Assembly: GCF_004345855.1 (NCBI RefSeq)
Contig: NZ_SLXN01000001.1
Location: 310,001 to 374,000, forward strand
Reading direction: 5' to 3'
Length of the DNA stretch: 64,000 bases
Source of the DNA: Sphingomonas sp. BK235
Lineage (GTDB): Bacteria; Pseudomonadota; Alphaproteobacteria; Sphingomonadales; Sphingomonadaceae
Shown: one piece after another, positions 18,822 through 26,665 of the stretch
Layout: each line of letters begins with the position of its first letter
Numbering within the stretch: position 1 is the first letter of the stretch
The notes under the pieces: model-generated
Told to the model about the DNA's origin: nothing
The model's input: the letters and a program-made list of their open reading frames with translations, nothing else
The model's database searches: none
Made by a program: the position numbers and the translations under genes

Positions 18822-19085
18822 TCAGCGCCGGTTCGCGGTGGGAAAGGCGATGTCGCCGCGGCGGTCGCGCAGCGCCTCGTGCGGCGAGGCCTTCATCGCC
18901 GCATCAACGCGCGCCCACTCGGCCTGGCTGCGGCAGTCGCGCCCCATCATGCGCGATCCCGTGTGGCGAACCGGGCGACAGATCCTGCGATCGGCGACGG
19001 CCTTGCTGCCGTCGCCGTCGGCCTGCGCCAGCGAGGGGTCGGGCAGCGCCGTGAGCATCAGAACAGCGACGAGCCATGTCGTCAT
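18822..19085 (-). CDS. small exported protein, conserved-type hypothetical
   Basis: This 87-residue protein has a signal peptide (TTWLVAVLMLTALPDPSLAQ) and a mature part containing RRICRPVRHTGSRMMGRDCRS. That Cys-x(n)-TGSRM-x(n)-Cys pattern is common in small secreted sphingomonad proteins of unknown function. AAGGGAG lies just upstream of the ATG. It is divergent from the PilZ gene, and its stop is 45 bases from the CAU tRNA. Confidence 0.7.
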   Translation of the reverse strand: MTTWLVAVLMLTALPDPSLAQADGDGSKAVADRRICRPVRHTGSRMMGRDCRSQAEWARVDAAMKASPHEALRDRRGDIAFPTANRR

Positions 19086-19206
19086 CTCAGGCTCCCTTCC
19101 GTTATGGTCCTGACCGGTCAGGGATCACAGATCGGGTCGCGCCGCAAGCGTCGACACGTCGCCACGGGCCGGCGCGAGCGAAGCGCACGCCGCTGTCGCC
19201 AGCCCG

Positions 19207-19223
19207 TTAGCTTTATGTTAAGC
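19207..19223 (+). promoter_or_regulatory. CtrA-like box upstream of the PilZ gene
   Basis: TTAG-N7-TTAAGC, with TTAG at 19207-19210 and TTAA at 19218-19221. It lies 41 bases before the PilZ start, a geometry close to the box at 5038. Confidence 0.4.
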
Positions 19224-19236
19224 CAATGAGCGCAGC

Positions 19237-19254
19237 CCTATCGAAAACGATAGG
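19237..19254 (+). promoter_or_regulatory. hairpin overlapping the PilZ gene ribosome-binding site
   Basis: A 7-bp perfect stem CCTATCG / CGATAGG with an AAAA loop; its 3' arm runs into AGGAGAGG, the Shine-Dalgarno of the PilZ gene. It could limit translation initiation. Confidence 0.45.
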
Positions 19255-19263
19255 AGAGGTGTC

Positions 19264-19728
19264 GTGTATGTCGAAGCGAAGGTGTATCGCACCCGTCGCG
19301 CCGGGGAGCGGTTCGACACCGAGGCTCGCTCCACCCTCCGCTCCGGCGCGAGCGCGCCGATCGACGTCGTCGTCGACCAGGTGTCGCGCTCGGGCTGCCA
19401 TATCGTCACCGCCGAGACGGTGGACGTCGGCGAGATCATCACGCTCGGGATCGCGGGACTCGGCCGGGTAGAGGCGCTGGTGGTGCGCCGGACACCGTCG
19501 GGTTACGGCTGCGCCTTCATCAGCCACGTGCCGGAGAGCCTGTTGCGCGAGGTCGGGGTGGAGTCGCCGGTCCTGGCGATCGGCGCCGAGGCGAGGCGAA
19601 GCGTCTATGACCCGGAGATCGAGCCGCCGGATATCGAGAAATATCCGGTGCGGACGCGCTTTCTCGTCATCGTGGGGTTCTGCGTCCTGTCGTGGATCTG
19701 CATCATCTCCTTCATCGCGATGATCTGA
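19264..19728 (+). CDS. PilZ domain protein with C-terminal membrane anchor
   Basis: This 154-residue protein has an N-terminal PilZ domain, the family that binds cyclic di-GMP. A basic RxxxR-type motif (RRAGERF, about 9-15) is present, and the DxSxxG-type motif appears in altered form as DQVSRSGC (about 37-44). A single transmembrane helix ends the protein (FLVIVGFCVLSWICIISFIAMI), so the domain faces the cytoplasm at the membrane. The start is GTG, preceded by AGGAGAGG. The altered second motif leaves real c-di-GMP binding open. It probably connects to the GGDEF-EAL enzyme elsewhere in the window. Confidence 0.85.
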   Translation: MYVEAKVYRTRRAGERFDTEARSTLRSGASAPIDVVVDQVSRSGCHIVTAETVDVGEIITLGIAGLGRVEALVVRRTPSGYGCAFISHVPESLLREVGVESPVLAIGAEARRSVYDPEIEPPDIEKYPVRTRFLVIVGFCVLSWICIISFIAMI

Positions 19729-19749
19729 TGCGCGTCGCTCGATCGGCTA

Positions 19750-19770
19750 CCCTCTGGGTTGGCCAGAGGG
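19750..19770 (+). terminator. hairpin downstream of the PilZ gene
   Basis: An 8-bp stem CCCTCTGG / CCAGAGGG with a 5-base loop, 22 bases after the stop. There is no T-run. The rest of the 19771-19986 gap holds no convincing gene. Confidence 0.5.
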
Positions 19771-19986
19771 GGTGATCGCTATCGCGGTGTTCATGTTGGG
19801 CAATGCGCCGATGCTGGCGATGGTCAGCTACCATGCCGTGGAGATGCCCTCCGTCGCCCTGGGGCATAAGATCATGCGGCGCGTTCGCCGTGATCCAGGG
19901 ACGCCGCCGACGCTGCACGCCCAGCCGCTCTAAGTCCTGCCGCCGGGCATGCGGCGGCGATCGGTGATGCGGCATTAGGGGCAAAT

Positions 19987-20063
19987 TGGCGCGCCCGGAG
20001 GGATTCGAACCCCCGACCAAGGAGGTAGAAGCTCCTTGCTCTATCCAACTGAGCTACGGGCGC
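19987..20063 (-). tRNA. tRNA-Arg (anticodon UCU)
   Basis: Reading the minus strand, the acceptor stem is GCGCCCG/CGGGCGC, the D-arm GCTC/GAGC, the anticodon stem AGGAG/CTCCT with loop CTTCTAC (anticodon TCT), and the T-arm GGGGG/CCCTC with TTCGAAT. Discriminator G and an encoded CCA follow. It decodes AGA/AGG, codons that are rare in this GC-rich genome. Confidence 0.96.
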
Positions 20064-20109
20064 CCACCGACGCGCCTAGCGCGGATTGAAGCCGGAAGGA
20101 ATGGCCGGC

Positions 20110-20868
20110 ATGATCGCGCGCATGGCCGAGCCCTCGCGCACCCCGCCGCCGACCGATGCCGCGCGCGTCGCCGCGGCGCATTTCCGCTACTACGACCTGG
20201 TGATGGCGGCGTTCGTCGCGATCCTGCTGCTGTCCAACGTGCTCGGCGCGGGCAAGGTCGCGCGCGTGGCGCTGCCCGGGATCGGCGACTGGCCGTTCGG
20301 TGCGGGCATCCTGTTCTTCCCGGTGAGCTATATCATCGGCGACGTGCTGACCGAGGTGTACGGCTATGCGCATGCGCGGCGCGTGATCTGGGTCGGCTTC
20401 GCGGCCACGATCTTCATGGCGGCGATGGCCTGGGTGGTGGTGGCGCTGCCGCCCGCGCCCGACTGGGGCAACCAGGCCGCCTATGAGGCGGTGTTCGGCC
20501 AGGTGCCGCGGATCGTCTTCGCCAGCATGTGCGCCTTCTGGGCGGGCGAGTTCGTCAATTCCTACGTGCTCGCGCGGATGAAGGTGCTGACCGAGGGGCG
20601 CCATCTGTGGATGCGCACGATCGGCTCGACGATCGCGGGGCAGGGGGTGGACAGCCTGATCTTCTACCCGCTCGCCTTCCTCGGCGCGCCGGGCTGGACG
20701 CCGCATCTGGTGATGGTGGTGCTGTTCACGCAATGGGCGCTGAAGACGGGCTGGGAGGCGGCGCTGACGCCGCTGACCTATTGGGTGGTCGGCTGGCTCA
20801 AGCGGGTCGAGGGCGTCGACGTCTACGATCGCGACACGGATTTCACGCCATTCCGCGCGCGGGTGTGA
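20110..20868 (+). CDS. yhhQ: queuosine precursor transporter (VUT/YhhQ family)
   Basis: This inner-membrane protein of about 252 residues has six to seven hydrophobic segments. Hallmarks of the YhhQ family are FFPVSYIIGDVLTEVYGYAHARRVIW, CAFWAGEFVNSYVLARMKV and the charged RTIGSTIAGQGVDSLIFYP. In E. coli YhhQ imports the queuosine precursors preQ0/preQ1 for tRNA modification. ATG 20110 is chosen because AAGGA lies 9 bases upstream; an ATG at 20101 touches that site directly. It is divergent from tRNA-Arg and followed by a block of REP-like repeats. Confidence 0.92.
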   Translation: MIARMAEPSRTPPPTDAARVAAAHFRYYDLVMAAFVAILLLSNVLGAGKVARVALPGIGDWPFGAGILFFPVSYIIGDVLTEVYGYAHARRVIWVGFAATIFMAAMAWVVVALPPAPDWGNQAAYEAVFGQVPRIVFASMCAFWAGEFVNSYVLARMKVLTEGRHLWMRTIGSTIAGQGVDSLIFYPLAFLGAPGWTPHLVMVVLFTQWALKTGWEAALTPLTYWVVGWLKRVEGVDVYDRDTDFTPFRARV

Positions 20869-20897
20869 CGGGTAGGGTTTGATCTCTCGACGCCGAC

Positions 20898-20972
20898 GCG
20901 TGCTCCGGCGCACGCCGGAGCCCAGGGTCGCGAGGATGGCATTCGTGGCACTGGGCCCCTGCATTCGCGAGA
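20898..20972. repeat. REP-like pair (family 2), degenerate
   Basis: GCGTGCTCCGGCGCACGCCG with CACTGGGCCCCTGCATTCGC as the partner arm. The relation to the elements at 39001 and 46626 extends to the preceding bases (GGTTTGATC here, GGTCTGATC in the gene orientation at 46626), again just after a stop codon (yhhQ). Confidence 0.65.
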
Positions 20973-20989
20973 CCTTTGCAAAGCCCTCG

Positions 20990-21087
20990 CGTCATCCCGG
21001 ACGTGTTCCGGGATCCACCGTGCCGCGAACGAATGGGGCGTTGCTTTCGCGGTGGAGTGGATCCCGGAACACGTCCGGGATGACGGA
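20990..21087. repeat. REP-like inverted pair (family 1)
   Basis: CGTCATCCCGGACGTGTTCC and the inverse arm ending CACGTCCGGGATGACG flank a core containing GCGTTGCTTTCGCGGTGGAG. The core is nearly identical to that at 56091, implying recent copying or gene conversion. Confidence 0.85.
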
Positions 21088-21202
21088 AGAGGGGGAGCGT
21101 TCTGCGACGTACGCAAAGGTCGCGCGTGCGCAGGAGCACGCCCGTGGTTCAAACGTGGCGGATCGTACCTTGGACGGCGCGCGCCGGGTACATCGCGAGC
21201 CT

Positions 21203-21300
21203 CCGTCATCCCGGGCTTGACCCGGGATCCATGGTACCGCGAGAGCAACGATTGCGGCGTGCGCGGCACGATGGATCCCGGGGCTAACCCGGGATGACGG
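21203..21300. repeat. REP-like inverted pair (family 1)
   Basis: CCGTCATCCCGGGCTTGACC and the inverse arm ending CTAACCCGGGATGACGG lie 29 bases beyond the end of purQ. No gene is seen in 20869-21328; three repeat elements occupy most of it. Confidence 0.85.
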
Positions 21301-21328
21301 GGCTGGCGACGAGCGGAACGCGAGCGCC

Positions 21329-21997
21329 TCAGGCGCCCACCGTCTCCAGCAGCCCCTCGAACAGCCGCCGGCCGTCGTCGCCGCCATGCGCCGGTTCGAC
21401 CCGGCGCTCCGGGTGCGGCATCAGGCCGAGCACGTTCCCCTGCGCGCTGAGCACGCCCGCGATGTCGCGCGCGCTGCCGTTGACCGGCTCGGCGTAGCGG
21501 AAGGCGACCCGGCCCTCGCCCTCGAGCCGGTCGAGCGTCTCCGCGTCCGCGACGTAATTGCCGTCGTGGTGCGCCACCGGGAAGACGACGCGCTCGCCCG
21601 CGGCATAGCGGCTGGTGAAGGCGCTCTGCGCGTTGTCGACCGCCAGCGTCACGTCGCGGCAGACGAAATTGAGCCCGGCGTTGCGCATCAGCGCGCCCGG
21701 CAGCAGCCCCGCCTCGGTGAGCACCTGGAAGCCGTTGCACACGCCCAATACGGGCAGGCCGCGCTCGGCGCCGCTCGCCACCGCGCGCATGATCGGCGAG
21801 CGCGCCGCCATCGCGCCCGAGCGCAGATAATCGCCGTAGGAGAAGCCGCCCGGCACCGCGACGAGCCCGATGCCCTCGGGAAGCTCGGCGTCGCGATGCC
21901 ACACCATCGCCGGCGCGCGCCCGGTCACCCGCTCGAGCGCGACCGCGATGTCGCGATCGCAGTTCGAGCCCGGGAAGACGATGACCGCGGTCTTCAC
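21329..21997 (-). CDS. purQ: phosphoribosylformylglycinamidine synthase subunit PurQ
   Basis: PurQ is the glutaminase subunit of FGAM synthase, delivering ammonia to PurL in step 4 of purine synthesis. It is a class-I amidotransferase of 222 residues: nucleophile Cys87 in GVCNGFQ, and His195/Glu197 in MPHPERR. The N-terminal [14 protein letters not shown] and [12 protein letters not shown] are diagnostic. The start is GTG 21997, overlapping the purS stop (GTGA), so PurS and PurQ are coupled. PurL is not in the window. Confidence 0.96.
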   Translation of the reverse strand: MKTAVIVFPGSNCDRDIAVALERVTGRAPAMVWHRDAELPEGIGLVAVPGGFSYGDYLRSGAMAARSPIMRAVASGAERGLPVLGVCNGFQVLTEAGLLPGALMRNAGLNFVCRDVTLAVDNAQSAFTSRYAAGERVVFPVAHHDGNYVADAETLDRLEGEGRVAFRYAEPVNGSARDIAGVLSAQGNVLGLMPHPERRVEPAHGGDDGRRLFEGLLETVGA

Positions 21998-22224
21998 GCG
22001 CGCTCGATCCGGTAATTCTCGATCACGGTGTTGGCGAGCAGCTGGCGGCACATCGAGTCGACATCCGCGTCGGACGTGCCCTCGGCGACGTCGAGCTCGA
22101 TCAGCTTGCCGACGCGCGCGCCGGCGACGCCCTGGAAGCCGAGCCCCGCGAGCGCGTGCTCGATCGCCTTGCCCTGGGGGTCGAGCACGCCGGGCTTGAG
22201 CGTGACATGGATGCGCAGTCTCAT
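21994..22224 (-). CDS. purS: phosphoribosylformylglycinamidine synthase subunit PurS
   Basis: This 76-residue small subunit of the three-part FGAM synthase bridges PurL and PurQ. It matches PurS across its length: [23 protein letters not shown], then [18 protein letters not shown] and a C-terminal [13 protein letters not shown]. It lies between purC and purQ, reading the same way; the ~100-base gap from purC shows no terminator. Confidence 0.96.
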   Translation of the reverse strand: MRLRIHVTLKPGVLDPQGKAIEHALAGLGFQGVAGARVGKLIELDVAEGTSDADVDSMCRQLLANTVIENYRIERA

Positions 22225-22327
22225 GGTCGCGCGCTATGCCGCGCCGCGCCGCGCGGGGCAACCTCCCACGGCGGCGGAGGCGCGATAACGCGCCGCGCCG
22301 CCGGCCTCAGCCAAGGCGCGGACGCGA

Positions 22328-23107
22328 TCACTTGCCGCGGCGCTTGCGATGGCTCTCCATGTCGAGCACCGCGGTCTCGCCGCCCTCGGGGAACAGGCCG
22401 AGCCGGCGCGCGACCTCCTGATAGGCCTCGACCTCGCCGCCCAGGTCGCGGCGGAAGCGATCCTTGTCGAGCTTCTCGTTCGACTCCATGTCCCACAGCC
22501 GGCAGCCGTCGGGGCTGATCTCGTCTGCCAGGATGATGCGGCTATAGTCATTGTCCCAGATGCGGCCGAACTCCAGCTTGAAGTCGACCAGCCGGATGCC
22601 GACGCCGGCGAACAGGCCGCTGAGGAAATCGTTCACGCGGATCGCCAGATCGGCGATGTCGTGCATCTCGTCCTGGCTGGCCCAGCCGAAGGCGGCGATA
22701 TGCTCGTCCGAGATCATCGGATCGCCGAGCGCGTCGTCCTTGTAATAATATTCGAGGATGGTGCGCGGCAGCTTGACGCCCTCTTCGATGCCGAGCCGCT
22801 TCGACAGCGAACCCGCGGCGACGTTGCGCACCACCACTTCGATCGGGACGATCTCGACCTGGCGGATCAGCTGCTCGCGCATGTTGAGGCGGCGGATGAA
22901 GTGGGTCGGCACGCCGATATGATCGAGCAGCGTGAAGATATGTTCGCTGATGCGGTTGTTGAGCACGCCCTTGCCGTTGATCGTGCCCTTCTTCTGGGCG
23001 TTGAAGGCGGTGGCGTCGTCCTTGAAATATTGGATCAGCGTGCCGGGCTCGGGACCCTCGTAGAGGATCTTCGCCTTGCCCTCGTAGATCTGCCGCCGCC
23101 GTGCCAT
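22328..23107 (-). CDS. purC: phosphoribosylaminoimidazolesuccinocarboxamide synthase (SAICAR synthase)
   Basis: PurC ligates aspartate to CAIR using ATP in purine synthesis. The 259-residue length is normal. Signatures are [11 protein letters not shown] (ATP loop), the [14 protein letters not shown] segment, [14 protein letters not shown], and [24 protein letters not shown] with the substrate and metal-binding acidic residues. GAGGGTGAGCG precedes the ATG. First of the purC-purS-purQ series. Confidence 0.97.
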   Translation of the reverse strand: MARRRQIYEGKAKILYEGPEPGTLIQYFKDDATAFNAQKKGTINGKGVLNNRISEHIFTLLDHIGVPTHFIRRLNMREQLIRQVEIVPIEVVVRNVAAGSLSKRLGIEEGVKLPRTILEYYYKDDALGDPMISDEHIAAFGWASQDEMHDIADLAIRVNDFLSGLFAGVGIRLVDFKLEFGRIWDNDYSRIILADEISPDGCRLWDMESNEKLDKDRFRRDLGGEVEAYQEVARRLGLFPEGGETAVLDMESHRKRRGK

Positions 23108-23208
23108 CGCTCACCCTCGGAAAAGGAGCGCCCCGGCGGAGCAGGTCGCGCGGCCGGGGCGGGAATCATGCGGCCTATAGGGGAAGGGCGGGGTGGCTGC
23201 AAATCGCC

Positions 23209-24111
23209 TTAGCGGGCGAAGGCGCGTGCCAGCAGCCGCTTGGTCTCGGCCCAGGCGGGGGTGTCGGGCGCGACCAGCTCGACATGCCCCGTCGCCGGTA
23301 CGGTGTGGAGCGTGACTCGATCCCCCGCCGCCTCGGCGCGCGCGACATAGTCGGTGGCGAGGCGATAGGGGATGATGCGGTCCTCGCGCCCGTTGACGAG
23401 GTCCTGCGCCACGCCGAGCGGCAGCAGCCGCGGCACCGACGTGTCCGCATAGGGGTCGGCGCGGCCGCCGCCGACCAGCCGCGCGACCACCTCGGTGCCG
23501 CAGCCATTGTCGGGGCTGGCGGCGGTCGCCTCCAGGTCGGGCAGGCCGCCGAGGCTGATGACATGCGCGACCGGCAGCGGGTCGGCGCGGCGCAGCGGGC
23601 TGTCCGCGGGGAGGCGCGTGCGCCCCGCCAGCCACAGCGCGAGATGGCCGCCGGCGGAATGACCGAGCGCGACGATGCGACGCAGGTCGAGCCCGAGCGC
23701 CGGTCCTTCGGCACGCAACAGGTCGGTCGCCGCGGCGGCGTCGGTGAAGGTGCCGGGATAGCCGCCGCCGGCGCGGTCGACGCCGCGATAGTCGATGTTC
23801 CACACCGCATAGCCCGCGCGGCGCAGGTCGTCGGCGACCCAGTCCATCAGGCGGCGATCGGCGATCCCGGTCTGCCAGCAGCCGCCATGGACCATCAGCA
23901 CGGTGCGATACGGCGGCGCGCCGCCGCTCGGCAACCACACGTCCACCTTCTGCATCGCGTCGTCGCCGTAAGAGAGCGTGCGGTCGGGCGACGGGCGCGG
24001 GCGGGCGGTCAGGTCGGCCCAGGTGAGCATTCGGTGCGGTGCGATCGAAGCGGTCATCGGCGGCGAGCATGACGCGAGCAGCAGCGCGGCGGCAAGCGCC
24101 GCGCGGGTCAC
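23209..24111 (-). CDS. alpha/beta hydrolase (esterase/lipase-like), predicted lipoprotein
   Basis: This 300-residue hydrolase starts at GTG 24111, overlapping the OpgC-like gene's stop (GTGA). The N-terminus is a lipoprotein signal: a hydrophobic run ending LLASC, lipobox Cys about 15. The oxyanion-hole motif HGG is at 75-77. The catalytic Ser lies in GHSAGG (Ser152), the acid probably in GREDRIIPY, and the His in ATGHVEL. This is the hormone-sensitive-lipase/kynurenine-formamidase-like class. Translational coupling to an acyltransferase suggests related surface acyl chemistry, but the substrate is unknown. Confidence 0.85.
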   Translation of the reverse strand: MTRAALAAALLLASCSPPMTASIAPHRMLTWADLTARPRPSPDRTLSYGDDAMQKVDVWLPSGGAPPYRTVLMVHGGCWQTGIADRRLMDWVADDLRRAGYAVWNIDYRGVDRAGGGYPGTFTDAAAATDLLRAEGPALGLDLRRIVALGHSAGGHLALWLAGRTRLPADSPLRRADPLPVAHVISLGGLPDLEATAASPDNGCGTEVVARLVGGGRADPYADTSVPRLLPLGVAQDLVNGREDRIIPYRLATDYVARAEAAGDRVTLHTVPATGHVELVAPDTPAWAETKRLLARAFAR

Positions 24112-25358
24112 GACGAGGCCTCGCTCGGGGTGCCACTCGGCGCGGGGGTCGGACGCTTGCCGCGCTCGCGCCACAGCGCGGGCAGGGTGAGCAGCGCCAC
24201 TCCCGCCACCGCGCAGAGCGTGCGCGCCCAGACCGGGAAGGGGCCGTAGCGCTGGTCGACGTAATAGACGCCGTAGACGATCGCGACGTGCCACACATAG
24301 ACGTAGAGCGAGTGGCGCCCGAGCAGCCGCAGGAACGGCACCGAGAACAGCCCGCGCACCACGCCGGCGACCTGCCGCACCGAGGCGCGCGCGTGCTGCG
24401 GGCCGGCGATCATCAGCCACGCCAGCCCCACCGCCACCGCGGCGAAATTGACGAGGTAGACGAGGCTGAAATCGGCGCGCACCTCGAGCAGCTCGATCCG
24501 CTTGATCACCACGTCGGACAGGATGCCGCGCGCGGTGAGCAGCCGGATCGGCAGGAAGAACAGGCACACCGCCAGCGCGATCTTGGCGACGCCGCTGGCC
24601 TCGGGGCGGAACAGCCGGTGCCACTCGATCCGCCCCGAGGCGGTCAGCGCGCCCGCGATCATCCCGGAGAAGAACACGATCTGCCAGCCGAGCAGGTTGA
24701 AGCCGGCGCGCAGCCCCTGACCGTCCGAGGCGGTGAACCAGCGCCCGAGCGGATCGGTCAGCGCGTGCTGGAAGCCGAGCTGCCCGGCGAGCCACAGCAA
24801 TCCCGAGACGGTCGCCACCAGCGCGACCCGCCCGTCGAGGCACAGTTTCAGGATCGGCGGCGCCACCAGCATGTAGAGGACATATTGCGGCAGGATGTCC
24901 ATCACCGTGGGCTGGAACACGAAGGTGGCGATCGCGAACAGCCGCAGCGGCTCACCGGTGAGGCTGGTATGGCCGAGCCAATTGCCCCACAGCCGCGCCG
25001 CGTCGGGCAGCACCAGCCGCGCGAGCAGCACCGCGATCACGATCCCCATGGCATAGCGATACAGCTCGAAGGCGCGCGCCCAGACCAGCCGGCTCGCCGT
25101 TGGCGCGCCGAGCTTGAGCATCTTGCGGCCGTACACCAGCCCGATCATCAGCCCGGACAGGAAGACGAAGCCCTGCGCGTCCTCGACATAGGCGAACTGA
25201 TTATGGTTCACGCGCTGCAACCACAGCTCGCCCTGGAAGACGAGATGGTTGATCAGCATGAAGACGAGGAAGAAACCGCGCAGCCCGTCGATCATCCCGT
25301 AGCGTGGCAAACAGCGGCTCCCGTGCATGGCGTGGCGATGCGGCGGCGCGAGGCTCAC
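24108..25358 (-). CDS. OpgC-like membrane acyltransferase
   Basis: This 416-residue integral membrane protein has about ten hydrophobic segments and matches the OpgC family: GMIDGLRGFFLVFMLINHL at the start, FVFLSGLMIGLVYGRKM, MDILPQYVLYMLVAPPIL in the middle, and LGRHSLYVYVWHVAIVYGVYY near the end. OpgC proteins succinylate periplasmic glucans in other proteobacteria; the substrate here is unknown. ATG 25358 gives the full frame; the ATG at 25328 or 25295 (GMIDGLRG) may be the real start, since homologues begin close to the DGLRG motif. Confidence 0.88.
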   Translation of the reverse strand: MSLAPPHRHAMHGSRCLPRYGMIDGLRGFFLVFMLINHLVFQGELWLQRVNHNQFAYVEDAQGFVFLSGLMIGLVYGRKMLKLGAPTASRLVWARAFELYRYAMGIVIAVLLARLVLPDAARLWGNWLGHTSLTGEPLRLFAIATFVFQPTVMDILPQYVLYMLVAPPILKLCLDGRVALVATVSGLLWLAGQLGFQHALTDPLGRWFTASDGQGLRAGFNLLGWQIVFFSGMIAGALTASGRIEWHRLFRPEASGVAKIALAVCLFFLPIRLLTARGILSDVVIKRIELLEVRADFSLVYLVNFAAVAVGLAWLMIAGPQHARASVRQVAGVVRGLFSVPFLRLLGRHSLYVYVWHVAIVYGVYYVDQRYGPFPVWARTLCAVAGVALLTLPALWRERGKRPTPAPSGTPSEASS

Positions 25359-25442
25359 CGGCGCACCCGCGTGTAGCGCACGACCCCGCCGGATCGATCC
25401 CGCCGCGCTTCCGCTTATCGCGGAAAACGCGGCGGTGATCGC

Positions 25443-25601
25443 TCAGCGCGCGTGCCGGGGCGGCGTGCGCCAGGGCGCGGCGAAGCGTCGGCGCTGCAGT
25501 GCGGCGATTCCCGCGAGCAGTGATTCGACGAAGGTGTGGACACCGCCCGACAGCGTATCGTGATGACGGGCAAAGGCTTCGCTCTCGAAATCCATGTTCA
25601 T
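25443..25601 (-). CDS. small protein (52 aa) divergent from a LysR regulator
   Basis: This short frame reads MNMDFESEAFARHHDTLSGG, then a hydrophobic middle (VESLLAGIAAL) and a basic, aromatic end (RRRFAAPWRTPPRHAR). GGAG lies 8-9 bases before the ATG, which supports translation. It faces the LysR gene across about 100 bases holding a LysR-type palindrome, the classic arrangement for a regulator and its target. The function is unknown; an Arg-rich C-terminus recalls DUF1127-like small proteins, but the match is weak. Confidence 0.5.
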   Translation of the reverse strand: MNMDFESEAFARHHDTLSGGVHTFVESLLAGIAALQRRRFAAPWRTPPRHAR

Positions 25602-25677
25602 GACCGTTCTCCATCGCTGGAGGCTCTCCGATACGCTTCGCGGTCGCAGCAGGCCAACAAAGAGCTGGCCCGAGTTG

Positions 25678-25692
25678 ATAAGTGACGCTTAT
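25678..25692. promoter_or_regulatory. LysR-type operator (T-N11-A palindrome)
   Basis: ATAAG-N5-CTTAT, a perfect 5-bp inverted repeat with the T-N11-A core spacing expected of LysR regulators. It sits 9 bases upstream of the LysR start and within the intergenic region shared with the 52-residue gene. Confidence 0.5.
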
Positions 25693-25701
25693 GCTACAAA
25701 C

Positions 25702-26601
25702 ATGCGCCAGCTCCCGCCGCTCGCCGCCGTCCGCGTGTTCGAGGCCGCCGCGCGCCACGAGAATTTCACGATCGCCGCGGGCGAGCTGGGGATGACCCAG
25801 GCCGCGGTGAGCTACCAGATCCGGCTGCTCGAGCAGCGGCTCGGCGTGCCCTTGTTCCGCCGCGAGCGCCGCCGCGTGACGCTCACCGACGCGGGGCGTC
25901 GCGCCGGGGCGCAGCTCGCCGCGGCGTTCGACTCGATCGACGCCGCCTTCGCCGGGCTGCGCGCCGAGGACGAGGCGGTGCTGACCGTCTCGGTCACCAA
26001 CACCTTCGCCAACACGTGGCTGGCGTGGCGGCTCGGCGGCTTCCACCTCGCGCATCCGTCGACCGCAGTGCGGCTGTGGACCAGCAACGCGCTCGCCGAC
26101 TTCGCCGCCGACGAGGTGGACGTCGCGATCCGCTCCGGTCCGGGCGGCTGGCCGGGGCTGGCGCAGCACGAACTGCTGCCGCTCGACTTCACGCCGATGT
26201 GCTCGCCGGGCTTCCTCGCCGAGCAGGGCGGGCGGCTCGACCCGGTCGACCTGCTCCAGCTGCCGCTGATCAGCGCGCAGGACCCGTGGTGGGCGCAGTG
26301 GCTGCGCGAGGCCGGGCTCGACGTGGTGGAGGCGCGGCGGACCGGCATGCGACTCGACTCGCAGGCGCACGAGGGACACGCCGCGATCGCAGGACAGGGG
26401 GTGGCGATGCTGACGCCCTTCTTCTGGCACAACGACCTGGTCGCCGGCCGGCTGGTGCGACCCTTCGCGCAGCTCTCGTCGATGGGAGAGGCTTATTGGC
26501 TGGTCTACCCGGAGGCGCGCGCCAAAGTGGTCAAGATCCGGCGTTTCCGTGAGTGGCTGATCGAGGCGCTGGACCGCGACCGCGCCGCCGCGGGCGGCTG
26601 A
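25702..26601 (+). CDS. LysR family transcriptional regulator (GcvA-like)
   Basis: This 299-residue regulator starts MRQLPPLAAVRVFEAAARHENF. Its helix-turn-helix (AAGELGMTQAAVSYQIRLLE, about 22-41) and LFRRERRRVTLTDAG are typical of the GcvA-like branch. The periplasmic-binding-like effector domain follows from about 90, with DVAIRSGPGGWPGL. It most likely autoregulates and controls the divergent small gene through the palindrome between them. The ligand is unknown; there are no glycine-cleavage genes nearby. Confidence 0.93.
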   Translation: MRQLPPLAAVRVFEAAARHENFTIAAGELGMTQAAVSYQIRLLEQRLGVPLFRRERRRVTLTDAGRRAGAQLAAAFDSIDAAFAGLRAEDEAVLTVSVTNTFANTWLAWRLGGFHLAHPSTAVRLWTSNALADFAADEVDVAIRSGPGGWPGLAQHELLPLDFTPMCSPGFLAEQGGRLDPVDLLQLPLISAQDPWWAQWLREAGLDVVEARRTGMRLDSQAHEGHAAIAGQGVAMLTPFFWHNDLVAGRLVRPFAQLSSMGEAYWLVYPEARAKVVKIRRFREWLIEALDRDRAAAGG

Positions 26602-26665
26602 GCCGACCCGCCACCGACGCGGAACGGTTGTGGAACGGCCCCGCGCGCTGCTAGCAGCCTGTTCC

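Noticed and set aside
19772-19933. A 54-codon frame with GTG start between the PilZ gene and tRNA-Arg
   Set aside because: It begins right after the terminator-like hairpin, has no proper ribosome-binding site and shows no recognisable pattern; it could be a gene fossil but I cannot support it.
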